Source of the DNA: Scilla litardierei
Lineage: Eukaryota > Streptophyta > Magnoliopsida > Asparagales > Asparagaceae
DNA length: 64,000 nt
Reading direction: 5' to 3'
NCBI GenBank assembly: GCA_030789695.1
Contig: CM061136.1
Span: forward strand, 130,114,648-130,178,647
The notes beneath the pieces were generated by a model. The model saw only the letters and a program-made list of their open reading frames with translations. It was not told the DNA's origin and did no database searches. Made by a program: the position numbers and the translations under genes. Each line of letters starts with the position of its first letter. Position 1 is the stretch's first letter. This document shows, piece after piece, positions 11,421-22,230 of the stretch.

Positions 11421-12089
11421 GAATGGCTGGTCGCGAGTTCACTCGCAACGTCGATGAGCTGATTCGGCGAGGAGCCGCTCGGAGCCGAGGCAGCACCTCG
11501 GGAAAGGCGCCTCGGCGGACCTTCGAGGAGGAGGTGCGTCGAGCCAAGCCCACCGTGGGCAAGGTGGCGGCCGTGTCTCCCATCTCTACTTCTGGTAGTC
11601 CCCTCCCCGGGGAGGTCGTAAGAGCCGGATCCGTCCCACCGGCCCAAGTGGTGGGGGGTGATGATGGGTCCGGCGCAGCTCCTCTTATGCCTGGCGCGCC
11701 CCCTCTTGTCTCCGAGGGTGGAGGCGGCACGAGGCGGAAGCGCTCCCCTTCGGCGCCTGACGAGCCTCGCGGAGGGAATAGGAGGAAGGATGGCACGGAT
11801 CCCCTTAGTCCGGTGTGCTCCGTGCCCCCAGCGGTGGCCGCCGAGGATCTTACAGTGACCCTGACGACCACCCCCCGTCGCCGCCACCCTGCCTCCATCA
11901 TCGGGAATCGGTGCCCTGTTGGCGAGCTGCTCGGCCTCCCTCGAGGTCACCCCCGGGGACTCGGTGTTTGTCGACCGAGCCTTGGCTCAGCAGTTGGCCA
12001 AGGGCTCCGTTCTCCCCAGGGACCGTGGTCTCCTCGAGAGGGTCCCCGTTGACAAGGTGTCGGACATCTTGGTCTGGATCCTTCAGCAG
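11421..12089 (+). pseudogene. Antisense gene of element A, exon 2
   Basis: The exon begins after a good acceptor (TTTCGCTTGCAG, ending 11420). It encodes a Gly/Arg/Pro-rich segment followed by a conserved helix-rich stretch around 11950-12088 (DRALAQQLAKGS, then LLERVPVDKVSDIL). The same stretch occurs at the same place in element B (DRVDYDRLTSIF), again just before a splice donor. The donor here is weak (CA/GTTCTG at 12089). One frame change near 11900 separates the two halves. Protein function is unknown. Confidence 0.6.
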
Positions 12090-12154
12090 TTCTGGCTATC
12101 CCGCTGTCCCTTTCTTTCCTTCGCTTTCTTCTTGGCTCATGTATTGTCGTTCAG

Positions 12155-12685
12155 GGTTCAACACTCGCTGTCGAGTCGCAGCGTCGAGCTGTCCGTTTGA
12201 GGGAGCTGGAGGAGTCCTCTGCAAAGGCCCACGAGCGGGCTGGGGCGGCGGAGGTAGCTGCGGTGGCGGCCCAGATGGAGTCTCGGCAACTCAAGCTCCA
12301 GGTGGCTGAGCTAGAAGGACGAGTGGCCGATCTCCAGGGGGAGTTGGAGGACGCTCGGCGGTCGGCCGGGGAAGCGGCGGAGTCGTTCTGCCTGGAGAGG
12401 GAGGAGTTCCAGAGGGAACTGTCGGATCGGCGTCAGGTGGCACGGTTTGCGGATGAGGTGGAGAGGGGCGTCGTCGGGACTCTGGGGGAGAGGATCTTCG
12501 AGGTCCTCAGGGAGGCGTTCGGTAAGTATGAAGACCTTATCGGCCCCTGGATCGTCAAAGTCGTCCAGTCCCCCTTCCGGGATTGCACGGAGTGCGTCCG
12601 GCAAGCCCCTCCGCCTGCCGATCCCCTCCGCTCCGAGCAGGGCGAGGCGCCCGAGGATGCGTCCTCCCGAGCCCGGGTCCCCTAG
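12155..12685 (+). CDS. Antisense gene of element A, exon 3 (coiled coil)
   Basis: This is an intact final exon after the acceptor TATTGTCGTTCAG (ending 12154); the stop codon is at 12683-12685. It encodes roughly 175 residues dominated by Glu, Ala, Arg and Leu in heptad-like spacing (ELEESSAKAHERAG, LQVAELEGRVADLQGELE), so a long coiled coil is likely. The tail (GKYEDLIGPW and after) is less charged. A C-terminal coiled coil behind a PF04195-like domain is the usual layout for these plant ORFs, suggesting oligomerisation. No enzymatic motif is visible. It is the best-preserved part of the gene, which might still be expressed as a fragment. Confidence 0.6.
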   Translation, partial: GSTLAVESQRRAVRLRELEESSAKAHERAGAAEVAAVAAQMESRQLKLQVAELEGRVADLQGELEDARRSAGEAAESFCLEREEFQRELSDRRQVARFADEVERGVVGTLGERIFEVLREAFGKYEDLIGPWIVKVVQSPFRDCTECVRQAPPPADPLRSEQGEAPEDASSRARVP

Positions 12686-13169
12686 GTCGTCCTTCCTGGC
12701 CTGTCATCCTTGTTTTTATCCTCAAATTTTTCAGCATCCGCTTCGCTTTGGCCCAGCCTACTTGAAATGGATCCCTGACCTCGCAATCTCCATTGGCCTC
12801 TTTATCGGCTCTCTGCTTCAGGTCAAACAATTGCTGATTGCAAGGATGTTCATTTAAGCCAGCAATTTTGTGTTCTTGGTCGACAAGTTTTGCTCTGCCG
12901 GCGTCACCCTAGTTTCCGTGGGTGAGGAATTTTGTTGTTCGCCGAGAGTGATTTATTTGTAAGGAGGTTCCTCCACTTCGATTTCCTGTAAAAAGACACA
13001 CTTTTGTACCTCGGTTAACTGTTGGAAATGAAATTGGCCTACTTGAATTTTCCGCGCATTTTGCTTTGTTGCTGCGACTTCGGCTCCTCTGCTGACGGTG
13101 GTCGCTCGCCTCCTTCCTCCGGGAGGTCGCCCTTTGCCCCTCGAGTGGACAAGTCGGTTGACGTCCTTA

Positions 13170-13675
13170 TTGGCTGGGGGGGTTGCCCCCAGTCCTATAA
13201 ACAATGGAGTCGGTCTAACCGTCTTCGCTGGCTGTGGGGGTCGCTTTCAGTCTTATGAGCAATGGAGTCGGTCGGCGAGGGTGAAGCTCCTCGGCTTAGG
13301 ACCGGTCAGCGTCTGCGCTGGCTGGGGGAATTGACCCCAGACTTATGAGCGATGGAGTAGGCCAGCGAGGGAGGAGTCCCTCGGCTTAGGACCGGTTGGC
13401 ATCCGCGTCGGCTGGGGGGATTGCCCCCAGACTTACGAGCGATGGTGTCGGTCAGCGAGGGCGAGGCTCCTCGGCTTAGGACCGGTCGGTGTCTGCGCTG
13501 GCTGGGGGAATTACCCCCAGACTTACGAGCGTCGGAGTCGGTCAGCGAGGGTGAAGCTCCTCGGCTTAGGACCGGTCGGCGTCTGCGCTGGCTGGGGGAA
13601 TTGCCCCCAGACTTACGAGCGTCGGAGTCGGTCAACGAGGGTGAAGCTCCTCGGCTTAGGACTAGTTTTGACTGA
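13170..13675. repeat. 90-bp tandem repeat array in element A
   Basis: The block TCGGCTTAGGACCGGT recurs at 13291, 13381, 13471 and 13561, and in altered form at 13651, giving an exact 90-base period. Degenerate earlier units reach back to about 13170. Because 90 is divisible by three, the array stays open in several frames and produces spurious repetitive ORFs on both strands. It lies between gag and the antisense gene, in the 3' half of the element. Confidence 0.93.
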
Positions 13676-13879
13676 CCCCCCGTCCGGTGAGGTGGCAGTC
13701 TTCACTCTTATGCAGCCTTAGCAAAATGTTGACTCCGTCGGAGATGAAGGAAAGGAAAAAGGAGTGCAGTTGTACTCTTAAAGGTCCTATTGGACTAGTA
13801 CATTTGGAGGAAAAAAGAAATAAAGCAATACGGGGGGATGTGAACCTAGATAATCTCCTCCCGACTAGGCAGTGACTGG

Positions 13880-15570
13880 GGGGGCCTCGCCTGCTCATTC
13901 TATGATGCGGAGGGGTCCTTGGACGGTATTGACCTTCTTTCCTTTGTCCGGATGCTTGGATGTTCCTTCTCCGTGGGCCGGGTCATCGGTGAAGTTCTTT
14001 GCGTGCCCTCGGCTCATCAACTTCTCGATGTCCTTCTTTAGGTGCCAGCAGTCTTCAGTGTCGTGGCTGTTGTCTTTGTGGTACCGGCAATACTTTTCCT
14101 CATTTTCCCCCCTCTTTTTGTCTTCGGCGGGGGGCGATCAGCGCGCTCTTCCTTCTGCTCTTGACTGAGGACGGCGTCCGGGGTGGCGTCCCTCGTATCC
14201 TCCCTCTGCTGCTTGTTTCTCGCCCTCTTCTCTGTCCGGTACCCTTCAGGGCTGTGGTGCTCGCTGTCGCCGCGCTTGGTCCCTCGTCTGGCCTTTCCTG
14301 CCTCGATGGCCAAGGTCTCCTCGGTCAACATGAAGCGCTCGGCCCTCGCCATGATCCCAGCGAGATCTTTCGGGGGATCATTGTGCAGAGATTTCTTCAA
14401 GCCTCTATGACGCAGCCCTTTCTTTAGGGCCGTTTGGACAACGAGGTCGGGAGGGCTGTTTACGTTCAGCCGCTCAGCGTTGAAGCGGCGCATAAATTGT
14501 CGGATCGGCTCGGTCGGGCCCTGCACTATGTTAAACAAATGTTCAGCATCAGGCATTACCTGTCGCCCTGCCATGAACTGTTTGCAGAACAGCTGGGTGA
14601 ATTCCTCGAAGCTGTCAATGAAGCTGCTGGGCAGGCTGCGGTACCAAGTTCTCGCTGCTCCCCTGAGGGTCGAATAAAAGCCCCTGCAGAGCAGGGTATC
14701 ATCGGCTCCCTGGAAAGACATGTCCCCCTCGTATTCCATCACATGGTTCCCTGGATCTCCTATCCCGTCGTATTTCCCCAGCGTCGGGATCTTGAATCGA
14801 GAGGGGACCCGCGCGTCGGTTATTCTCCGCGACAGGGGGCACCGGTCTCCGTGGATGCCTCCAGGGGTCCGACACCCCCCTACCTCAGGCTCGTTCGGTT
14901 GTGGAGGTGGCACAGGCGCTGGCTGGGCTGGCTCAACGGCCCTCGCCACACTGGGGGTGGGGCTGGTCCGGCGTTCCCGGCTCCTCCGGCGGGAGCTTCC
15001 GCTTAGCCGTGATCGGTCCCTCGAGTAGTTCCGATCACTTCTTCTGCAGTGGGGTGATCGTGGCCGACGAGACGACATGGTCATCGATTCGTTCCCCGTG
15101 TATTCGGTACCCCTCCTGCTCCTTTCGCGATGAGAGGAGGAGGCGCGCGATCTCGCCCGGTGGAAGTCGGGTAGCGTGAACCGACGCTCCGTGTTCGGTC
15201 TTCGGTTTCTGTGGTCAGCGACCACAGCGGACCATAGGAGCGGTGGGCCCCCCTCCCAGCGATGGCCGTCGCCCAACACGTCTCCGTTGGCTGGCGCGGT
15301 GCCGATGAGCTGCTGTACCGTCGCGACCAGCGTCTGAATGTTCGCGTTGGTCTCCTGGGCCAGGGCACGGAGTTGCTCCTGCGTGGCCGGCTCGGTCTCG
15401 CCAGTCTCTTTGGCTGAGGGGGCGTAGTGATTGCCGTTGGGTGCGCCCTCAAGGTTGTTGTTGGGTGCGCCATTTCCCTCCTCCGGGATGGGGGGCATGC
15501 GTCTCTTCCCATTGCAGGCGCGTGCCATTGCAAGTGTGGTGTGTTTTTTCGTGGGATAGTTCGTTCCCAC
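13880..15570 (-). pseudogene. Gag of element A (Tat/Retand type)
   Basis: The minus-strand frame opens 14 bases inside the LTR (15570) and runs 510 residues. It has an Arg/Ser-rich linker (about residues 130-215) and a capsid domain around residues 250-420, with the blocks RTWYRSLP, SFEEFTQLFCKQF and FMRRFNAERLNV. A basic tail follows. At a six-C run near 14107-14112 the frame is lost, and the Tat-type motif YCRYHKDNSHDTEDCWHLK continues in another frame to about 13910. A one-base indel there most simply explains the break. Element E shows the same motif intact. Gag would form the particle and package element RNA; without pol the element depends on another. Confidence 0.88.
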
Positions 15571-15581
15571 AGATGGCGCCA
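15562..15581 (-). other. Primer-binding site of element A
   Basis: On the minus strand TGGCGCCATCTGTGGGAACG starts two bases inside the 5' LTR. It is the form typical of Tat/Retand gypsy elements; elements C, D and E carry close variants. Confidence 0.92.
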
Positions 15582-15583
15582 GA

Positions 15584-16577
15584 TGTTTCAGAGTGTTTTC
15601 TCACTACAGAAGCGTTGACCATGGACTGCCCGGTCAACGTGGTCAAGGGGCCGATTTGGGTCCCTTGGGTGCGTCGAGCACGTGCAGACGTGACGCGAAT
15701 CGGAGATGCAGTCGACGCAGAGCACGTCAGCTGGGCCGGGTCTAGATCCTCGGCCTCAAGGGGGCTGAGGGGAAGCCTCGGCCCGGTGTGAGATGCTCGG
15801 CCTCGGACGATCGGACGACGAGGGGAATCCTCGGCGCCTGGGCTGGATGCACGACCGATGCGGAGCTGAGGGGGAGCCTCGGCTCGGATGAATGCGCTCG
15901 GCCTCGGTCGGTCGGACGACGAGGGGTAGCCTCGGTCGTTTCGCTTGATGCGCGGCCGGCGTGGAGCGGAGGGGAAGCCTCGGCTCGTGGATCTAACGTC
16001 TTCATGAACAGACGAGAACACTCGTCAGGGAGGCTGGACCTTGGTTCCGACCAAATCCCCTCCGATGCCTAAGTCAGATGACAATCTGAAAGAGGAGGCT
16101 CGGCGGGGACGGTTCGACTCGAGAGGAGATTGGAACAACATCCTCCGGCGCGAGCGGGGGGGGAAGGAGATGAAGTGAAGGAAATAGGTCGTTGATGGAG
16201 TACCTTAGGTTTTGTTACCTGAGATGTCGTCCTCTTTTCAGTCGTCCTCCTAGTCCTTTTATAGGCCTCTCGTCGCGACCCCCCATGACTCACATCCTTC
16301 GCGCGCGCCCAATCATGCCCCCTCAATCCGCCTCCCCGTCGTCGCTCCCCGCGCCATGCCAGCACCTCCCCATTACGGCCATTAAGTGGCAGCGGGCCTG
16401 GGGGAACGGTTATCGCTGGAGTGGGCGTGTGACTCGTGCGTTTTCGGGATCGGGTCGGATCGATGTTCGGGGTCTTCTTATGGGTTTCGTTGGGTGGGCT
16501 TGGGCCCCCCACGATTTCGCGTTGTAGGCTGCGCCTTTGGGCCCGTGCTGTTGGGCCTCCGCAAAATAGACGTATCA
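15584..16577 (-). repeat. 5' LTR of element A
   Basis: 994 bp, partner of 9165-10156. It carries the minus-strand TATAAAAGG box and the shared CTTAGGCATCGGAGGGG motif near 16058-16075. The flank AGTAC (16578-16582) is the presumed target duplication. Confidence 0.95.
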
Positions 16578-16582
16578 AGTAC

Positions 16583-18306
16583 AGACAAGAAAAATCGATT
16601 TTTATTCCCTCTAGAACAAAGACGACGGCTTTTCCACCGTCGATCCTAGGGAAGAAAATCAAAAACCCCAATCTAGGGTTCTTTAAAAAAATGCATAATA
16701 TACAATCCACGGCCCCGCCGTCGGCACCCCACCGCCGGTCGCCGTGGGCCTCCCCCCACCACAGTGGAGTCTCGCCGCCGCCTTGAGCGACGGCCAAACC
16801 CTACTTAGAGTTTTCTTTTTTTAAAACAATTTTTCAAAAACCCTAGCGTCGGCGGCCTCTCTCCGCTGTCGGACCTACCCTCTACCACCGTCATTTTCAA
16901 AACAGCGATGACATGTCGCCGCCGTACTACGACGATCCCCCCAAAGGTATCTTAACCAAAAATAAAAAATAAAGTAATTAATTACCCCCTGCCAGCGGCC
17001 CCCCTTGCCGTCGGCTCTGCCGTCCCACACAGCAACGCGGCCCCCTTCGACTCCAGTGGAAACCACCGCAGGAGCGGAGCGGCGACGGCTAATCTCTCCG
17101 CTTTTCCAACGAGAAAAAAATTGGTCTTCGGCCCAATTAACCCAAAAAAATACAAAACTGTGGGCCTGCAGCCCACATTGTTTGTAGGCTTCAACCCACA
17201 GGCCGAAGAAGAAAAAAAGAAAAAAAGAATGGAGGAAGCCGTGGGCTTGAAACCCAAGGCGACCTATGGGCTCAGGCCCATATGCCGAGAAATCAGTCAA
17301 AAAAACTATGGCAGTGGGCCTGACGCCCGCAGCACAAGTCATAGACCGCGGGCTTCAGGACGGCAGGCTCACTTTTTCCGAAAAAAATACCACAAAGTGA
17401 GGAAATGGATGTGGGCCTAGAGCCCACAGACCAGTATGTTAAAATGGAATAATTTAAAAGTGAAGTGGAGTTTTGGGGCCAAATAAATAAATGAAAAATA
17501 TGAAAATAGGGTTCAAATATGGGGATGTACAATGGGGCAAATGGGGACTTTTGGAGAATTTTTGTGGGCATAAAAAGAAAAACATTCCTTTTACAAAACC
17601 AAAAATTTTAGGACATCATTCAATTTTAATTGAATTAATGCCTGCGTGCACACCTGTTTATAGCATATTTTTATATATGATACTTATCTAGGATCATATT
17701 TCATGTTGTGCATCACATATTACTGCCACATTTTCTGAGATAAATTTATGCTATGTTATTCGAGCATTAGCTTAATTATTATAAAGATCTTGTGACTGCT
17801 CTGCCGTTAGTTATCTAACCTAACGTGTATGACATCACAATGTGGTCTAAATAATTATTAAGCATTAAATTTGAAGTATTTATCCTATTATGAATCTATG
17901 ATGCCTATGATGCGTTATAAACATGTTTTATAAGCACAAAATTTTGCATGAATGGCTAATTGTGGTTTAGGATCGGCTGCTTAGTCCCACATTTTACTTT
18001 TCCTGTACTTTTCTTTTTCTTTTTAGAGAAATTGTAATGAGAAAAAATATGTAATGCCCAAGACTGATGATCATTTACATGGAGGCGGTGGCCACTCTTG
18101 AAGATGAAGATTTTCAATGGGACCCAAGTGGTTTCTAAAGTTGTATTTTTCTATTTTATTTATGTAAAATGAACTGTACTATGAACCTTGGGATATTATT
18201 TTTTTTGTGGTGATTGGCCGATCCACACAATTAGTTTATTTATTTAAAATTACCTCTGCATGAAAATGTTTACAATATTATTAATTCAGGCAAAATTGTG
18301 CTTTTC
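16583..18306 (+). other. Ale-type copia leader, right part
   Basis: Long untranslated region resuming after element A and leading to the Ale-type gag. It contains CCG-rich segments (16710-16900 and 16985-17100) and a cluster of TGGGC inverted repeats (17157-17435). An AT-rich portion follows to 18300. No protein-coding frame was recognised. The length is unusual for an Ale element, so an older insertion could be hidden here. Confidence 0.5.
17157..17435. repeat. Cluster of short inverted repeats of the TGGGC...GCCCA type
   Basis: Examples are TGTGGGCCTGCAGCCCACA (17159-17177), GTGGGCTTGAAACCCA (17241-17256), TGGGCTCAGGCCCA, GTGGGCCTGACGCCCG and TGTGGGCCTAGAGCCCACA. Units recur every 20 to 80 bases. 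Each could form a small hairpin, or present back-to-back TGGGCY boxes (a plant promoter element). Confidence 0.7.
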
Positions 18307-19250
18307 TAAATAAAACGGCAAAAATCGCAAGCACTGATTTCGAAGTGCTGGATACATCATGGAAAAATTATCTGAGCTGGGAGCTTGATGTTAAATTCCA
18401 CCTGTGAGCTAAATCCCTTATTTCCGCAATTACAAAAGATAAGACAGCAGCAAACATCAAAAAGGCGCAAGCCATTATATACATTCGCCACCACGTGGAT
18501 AAGACCCTAAAGACTGAATACCTTACGATCGAAGATCCACTGGAGCTGTTGACGGCCCTTGAGGAAAATATAAACATCAGAAAGATGGTATACTCCTAAG
18601 GGCACATTATGAGTGGGAGAACATGAGACTTCAGGACTTTAAGTCCATAGCCGAGTACAACTCAGCGCTATTTAGTATCACATCACGCCTGAAGTTGTGT
18701 GGTAAAAAAGTCTCAGAAGATCGCAGGCTGGAAAAGACTTACACGTCTTTTCATGAAAAAGATGCGATACTGATGTAGTAATACTGTGAACGAAAGTTCA
18801 CTAAGTATTCTGAGCTGATGTCATATTTACTCATGGCTAAACAAAGCAGAGAGCTTCTACTTATCACTCATAACATGCACCCCTTGGCACGGCCCCCTAC
18901 TAGAAGCTCACAATGCATTTTCTTCCAAAAAGAAGAACAATAATAAAAGGAAAGGCAAATTCCAGAGAGTGGACCAAATAAAAAGGTCAGAAGACAAGTC
19001 CACCAGCAAATAAATGAAGGGAGGCAGAAGTTCATTTGGCGTAGAAATGACAATAGAAATAGTGCACCCCCATCTAGAAAGGACTGGTAAGACCAGTGTC
19101 ATAGTTGTGGCAAGAAAGGACACTGGTCCAGAGTATGCAGAACTCTGCTACACCTCCAAGATTTGTACATTGAAAGCTGAAAAACAAAGCTGAAACAAAT
19201 CTGGTGACCACCCCTGCTCCAGTCCAATTCATTGCTAAAGACTTTGAAAA
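18307..19250 (+). pseudogene. Ale-type copia gag remnant
   Basis: Translating through several stops and frame changes gives a plant copia gag of the UBN2/Retrofit type. Early blocks are WKNYLSWELDVKFHL and KKAQAIIYIRHHVDKTLKTE; the LEKT and QSRELL regions follow. A complete zinc knuckle lies at 19097-19138: CHSCGKKGHWSRVC, spaced C-x2-C-x4-H-x4-C. Many in-frame stops make it a pseudogene. It belongs to the same element as the LTR at 8782, split by element A. The following protease motif has the Ale-type form. Confidence 0.82.
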
Positions 19251-19387
19251 AGATGACTTGTCTGATTAGCTATTTTATCTTTGTTTGAAAAAACATTGTC
19301 ATGAGAGCTATTTATGTTTTTCAATGAAGTATGAATAAATTAGTTATGATTTTCTGAAATTAAAAATATGATTCATATTTTAAAAGA

Positions 19388-19582
19388 TGGACTGCTCTCA
19401 TGACTACTTAGTAGACAGTGCATCAATACATACGATCCTTCAATACAAATGCTATTTTCATAGCATTATACAATGAAAGCCCAATAAATACAATATCATG
19501 GCCATCAAACATAATTGAAGGTTTTGATAAAGCAACAATGTTGCTCCCAAATGACACAGAAATAAAAATAAAGGATGCATTA
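19388..19582 (+). pseudogene. Ale-type copia protease fragment
   Basis: Frames show LVDSASIHTIL, the D-S-A active-site block typical of Ale/Retrofit proteases. NTISWPSNIIEG and then KIKDAL follow. The reading stops at the LTR of element B (19583). Integrase and RT of this element are not seen elsewhere in the window. Confidence 0.78.
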
Positions 19583-20289
19583 TGTTATGGCCAAAAAAGA
19601 CCGAAACAATTACGATGCTGATGTGGACCCTTTCTTGCTGAGTTGGAGCCTAGTCGATCGGTTGAATGGGACCCTAGGTTGGTAGAACCAGGGTGGTTGG
19701 TAGTTGATAGTCGAATTGCGACACTTGTTTGACCTTCAAATAGATCGAGCCTCGGTCGATTGATACTAAGAGACACCGACGTAACCTTTCCGCTGGATCC
19801 GGCCTCAATGATCTGCACCACAAGGAAGCATCAGGGGGTTGGATCTGGGCCCCACCCAAATCCCCTCCGATGCTTAAGTTATAACGGGACTAAAGAGAGT
19901 GAGGGATCTGGGGGCTGCTGAGATCAACCCATGGAGGCTCGTCTCAGGGCCAGCGTAGCAAGCTCTCACGAAGAAGAAATATATGGTAGAGTCTGTAATA
20001 TCAGAGTATCAAATCTGGTACCCCATTTATTCTGTCCGTCTCTCATGTATTTATAGACCTCTGAGGTCTCTTCAGTGACGTTGGGAGGATAACAGACACC
20101 AATTATGGTGCCACGATCTTTTCTCTTAATAGGGGTAACCGTCGCCCACGTCCGTGCTATTTATGAGCTCACATTTAATCCAACGTTCAATTGGTGGGAG
20201 TGCAATGGGTAAACGGTACGTAGGCTTTAACCGAGTTAGCTTTAGGCCTCTTTCGTGGGCTCTGTGGACCTTAGTCGCCCACCAAACGA
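19583..20289 (-). repeat. 3' LTR of element B (Tat/Retand type)
   Basis: Starts TGTTATGG inside the Ale protease and ends near 20289, next to a minus-strand polypurine tract (CACTTGAGGGGGC, 20290-20302). It has the layout of the element A LTR, with the TTAAGCATCGGAGGGG motif at 19860-19875 and a minus-strand TATA-like box (CTATAAATACATG, about 20045-20057). Sequence identity with A is low, so it is a different family. The right terminus has lost the usual CA, so that edge is good only to a few bases. Confidence 0.72.
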
Positions 20290-20536
20290 GCCCCCTCAAG
20301 TGCCAGCCCGATGACTCAATAATGGCCAGCGTCGCTCGACCTCAGACAGTTTGCCTGTTGGAGTGAAGCAACGTTACATCGCATTAATGGGGCACGACAG
20401 TCGAGGAATTAATACTCAAGTTTTAGGTGCCAAAGCGCCTGCTTTGCTGATTTGGATGATTCGTCGATTCAAAGTCCAAGATGCTAAGAGGCTCGGATCT
20501 TCGACACGTGTCTTAACATGTTGTGGTCGTCTAGTC

Positions 20537-20613
20537 GATATAAGACAGGTCCGGTGTGGAAATTTGACGTCATCGCCTTCATCGTTCTCAATTTAGATTT
20601 TCTCCTTTTGAAA
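20537..20613 (+). promoter_or_regulatory. Putative promoter of the antisense gene in element B
   Basis: TATAAG at 20539-20544 lies 70 bases upstream of the ATG at 20614, with TGACGTCA (a bZIP-type core) at 20566-20573. The position and strand match the TATA box of the antisense gene in element A. Confidence 0.55.
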
Positions 20614-21299
20614 ATGGCTTCGTCATCAGTCCCCTCGGCTTTCGTCATACAGAAGAACAAGGAGGGAGCCGTGGTGCCCGGCCTGATCGCCAACCAAATA
20701 TCCAAAGTTGGAGCCGATCAATCCCTAAATTCTAGAGAAAATATGTTCGGCTCGACTACCAGATCCGGTTGTCGGGGGGAGATGAAAGGGTTCATCATCC
20801 CGGCGATCGGGAGGTTGGGGTTTACGTCAAATCCTTCCAACGAGGGCTTCGATTTCTCATACATCCTTTCATGCGTTACGTATTGAGTACATTGAACCTT
20901 TTCCTTTGTCAGTTGAAGCCAAACGTCATAGGTGCATTGATGGGTTTCATCGCTCTATGCGTGATGAAGAAAGTTGAACAGTCGATGAGGTTGTTCAATT
21001 ACTTCTTCTCGATTCCTCCCCTCAAGAATCTGGGTTGGTAGATTATAACAGCCCACCGAGGCAAGAATCTATTTGATGATCTCCCTTCCTCGAATTCAAA
21101 TTGGAAAGACGAGTTCATATTCGTGGTCTTTCAAGGCGAGGCGAGCTTTTGCACCGGATGGGGTGAGACTGACTTAGGTCTAGCCAAGGACAAGCCTCTA
21201 TCCAGAGTGGAGAAGGAAGCCGCCAATGCAATGTTGAACCTGCCAGAGAAAATAGTGGTTGTGGTCCGACTTGGTGCTACGTCGGACCGTATGGACGAA
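20614..21299 (+). pseudogene. Antisense gene of element B, exon 1 (PF04195-like domain)
   Basis: The ATG-initiated frame (MASSSVPSAF) runs to 20886. The conserved domain then reads in another frame from about 20769 to 21041, with GVYVKSFQRGLRFLIHPF and LMGFIALC, aligning with exon 1 of element A. A frameshift therefore lies near 20755-20790. Exon 1 probably ends near a GT at 21300, matching the first intron of element A. The copy is broken but clearly homologous, which makes it useful for defining the gene model. Function unknown. Confidence 0.7.
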
Positions 21300-21369
21300 A
21301 GGTCGATCCAATTCTACCCATCAACTGTTCGATCATCGTTTCATTTCCTAATATGTTTTTTACTTATAG

Positions 21370-22080
21370 GCATGATTGGTTTGGAGTACCAGGTTGACCC
21401 TATGTTGAGAGAGGGAGTCAAGACTTCTATTAGAGAAGCTGAGGAGAGCATGTTTTCTCCTCGAGTGTCCCTTCTAGAGGAAGCAGCAGCACGATCACCA
21501 GAGGAATTGCCCATTGTCGCTCATAGGGCTCCTTAGCTGGCTCATCTCTAGCGGAAGAAAAAGGAAAAGCCCCCCACCGAATCTGAGGAGGTTGCAGTTG
21601 AGGGGAATAAAAGGAGGCGGTAACTTCGTCTTAGTGACTCGGAGACATCTGGGTCGACTGACGTCGTCGGTCGGCCTGCGCGTTTGGATGTGAGACAATT
21701 GCGTGGCGAGACCCATATTCACGAGTAGGAACATGGAGCTCTTTTAGAGGGAGAAACCCGAACTCCTCCGGAGCCCCTTCTACATCAGGATTCCTGGCCT
21801 TGGGGGCATGTTCCCTCTAGTGTCTCTAGCTGAGAATATTCCTGAAGAATTCAGATCACTTTTGTTGGAAATTCGATCGACTCAAGCCCCATTTGATTGT
21901 CCCATGAAGGAGCTCCTTCAAATGATGGAATTTCCAATCAAGAGAGACGATTCTGCTCTCCTAGATTGCGGAACCGCCTCTCAGATTGTCGAAAATACGA
22001 CCTTTTCGCAGGATAGGGCCTTTCTGGATAGGGTCGATTACGATAGGCTCACTTCAATTTTCGTTCACGCAAATGTCCAG
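21370..22080 (+). pseudogene. Antisense gene of element B, exon 2
   Basis: Begins after the acceptor TTTTTACTTATAG (ending 21369) and ends at a good donor, CCAG/GTAACT (22081). The front part has several stops. The last part (frame from 21808) is open and contains SQDRAFLDRVDYDRLTSIF, corresponding to the end of exon 2 in element A. Shared exon borders in two diverged elements support real splicing. Confidence 0.62.
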
Positions 22081-22150
22081 GTAACTATTACGCTAGCCTA
22101 AATTATGGATGAAGCACGCGTGGATGTTGACCATTGTGCCCTGTATGCAG

Positions 22151-22230
22151 GCTCTCGTGGCTAACGTTGCGTTGCGTCGATGCGCATCGGTGGTGGCTAA
22201 TAATGAAGTTACCTTAGGACCATTGTGTCC
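22151..22230 (+). pseudogene. Antisense gene of element B, exon 3 (truncated)
   Basis: After the acceptor CTGTATGCAG (ending 22150) the frame reads ALVANVALRRCASVVANNE. This aligns with the start of the coiled-coil exon of element A. It is cut off at 22230 by the truncated Athila LTR. Confidence 0.55.

Larger units (their letters stand above)
9165..16577 (-). mobile_element. Element A: gag-only Tat/Retand-like gypsy element with antisense gene
   Basis: A 7.4-kb element lies in minus orientation, bounded by two LTRs of 992 and 994 bp. Order on the minus strand: 5' LTR (16577-15584), primer site TGGCGCCATCTGTGGG, gag with a Tat-type His/Cys motif, a 90-bp tandem array, a spliced ORF on the opposite strand, polypurine tract, and 3' LTR (10156-9165). 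No protease active site, RT, RNase H or integrase motif was found, so it must depend on an autonomous relative. It sits in the leader of an Ale-type copia element, with imperfect target duplication AGTAA/AGTAC. I count about 28 differences between the LTRs by eye, near 3 percent. Confidence 0.9.

Noticed and set aside
11371..11950. Minus-strand ORFs opposite the antisense gene exon 2
   Set aside because: Shadow frames in GC-rich DNA. The plus-strand frame has splice sites and a homolog in element B; these have neither.
13306..13675. Repetitive open frames on both strands
   Set aside because: By-product of a 90-bp tandem array whose period is divisible by three; no start context or homology.
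14434..15179. Plus-strand ORFs opposite element A gag
   Set aside because: Shadows of the gag frame, which has the capsid motif and correct position after the primer site.
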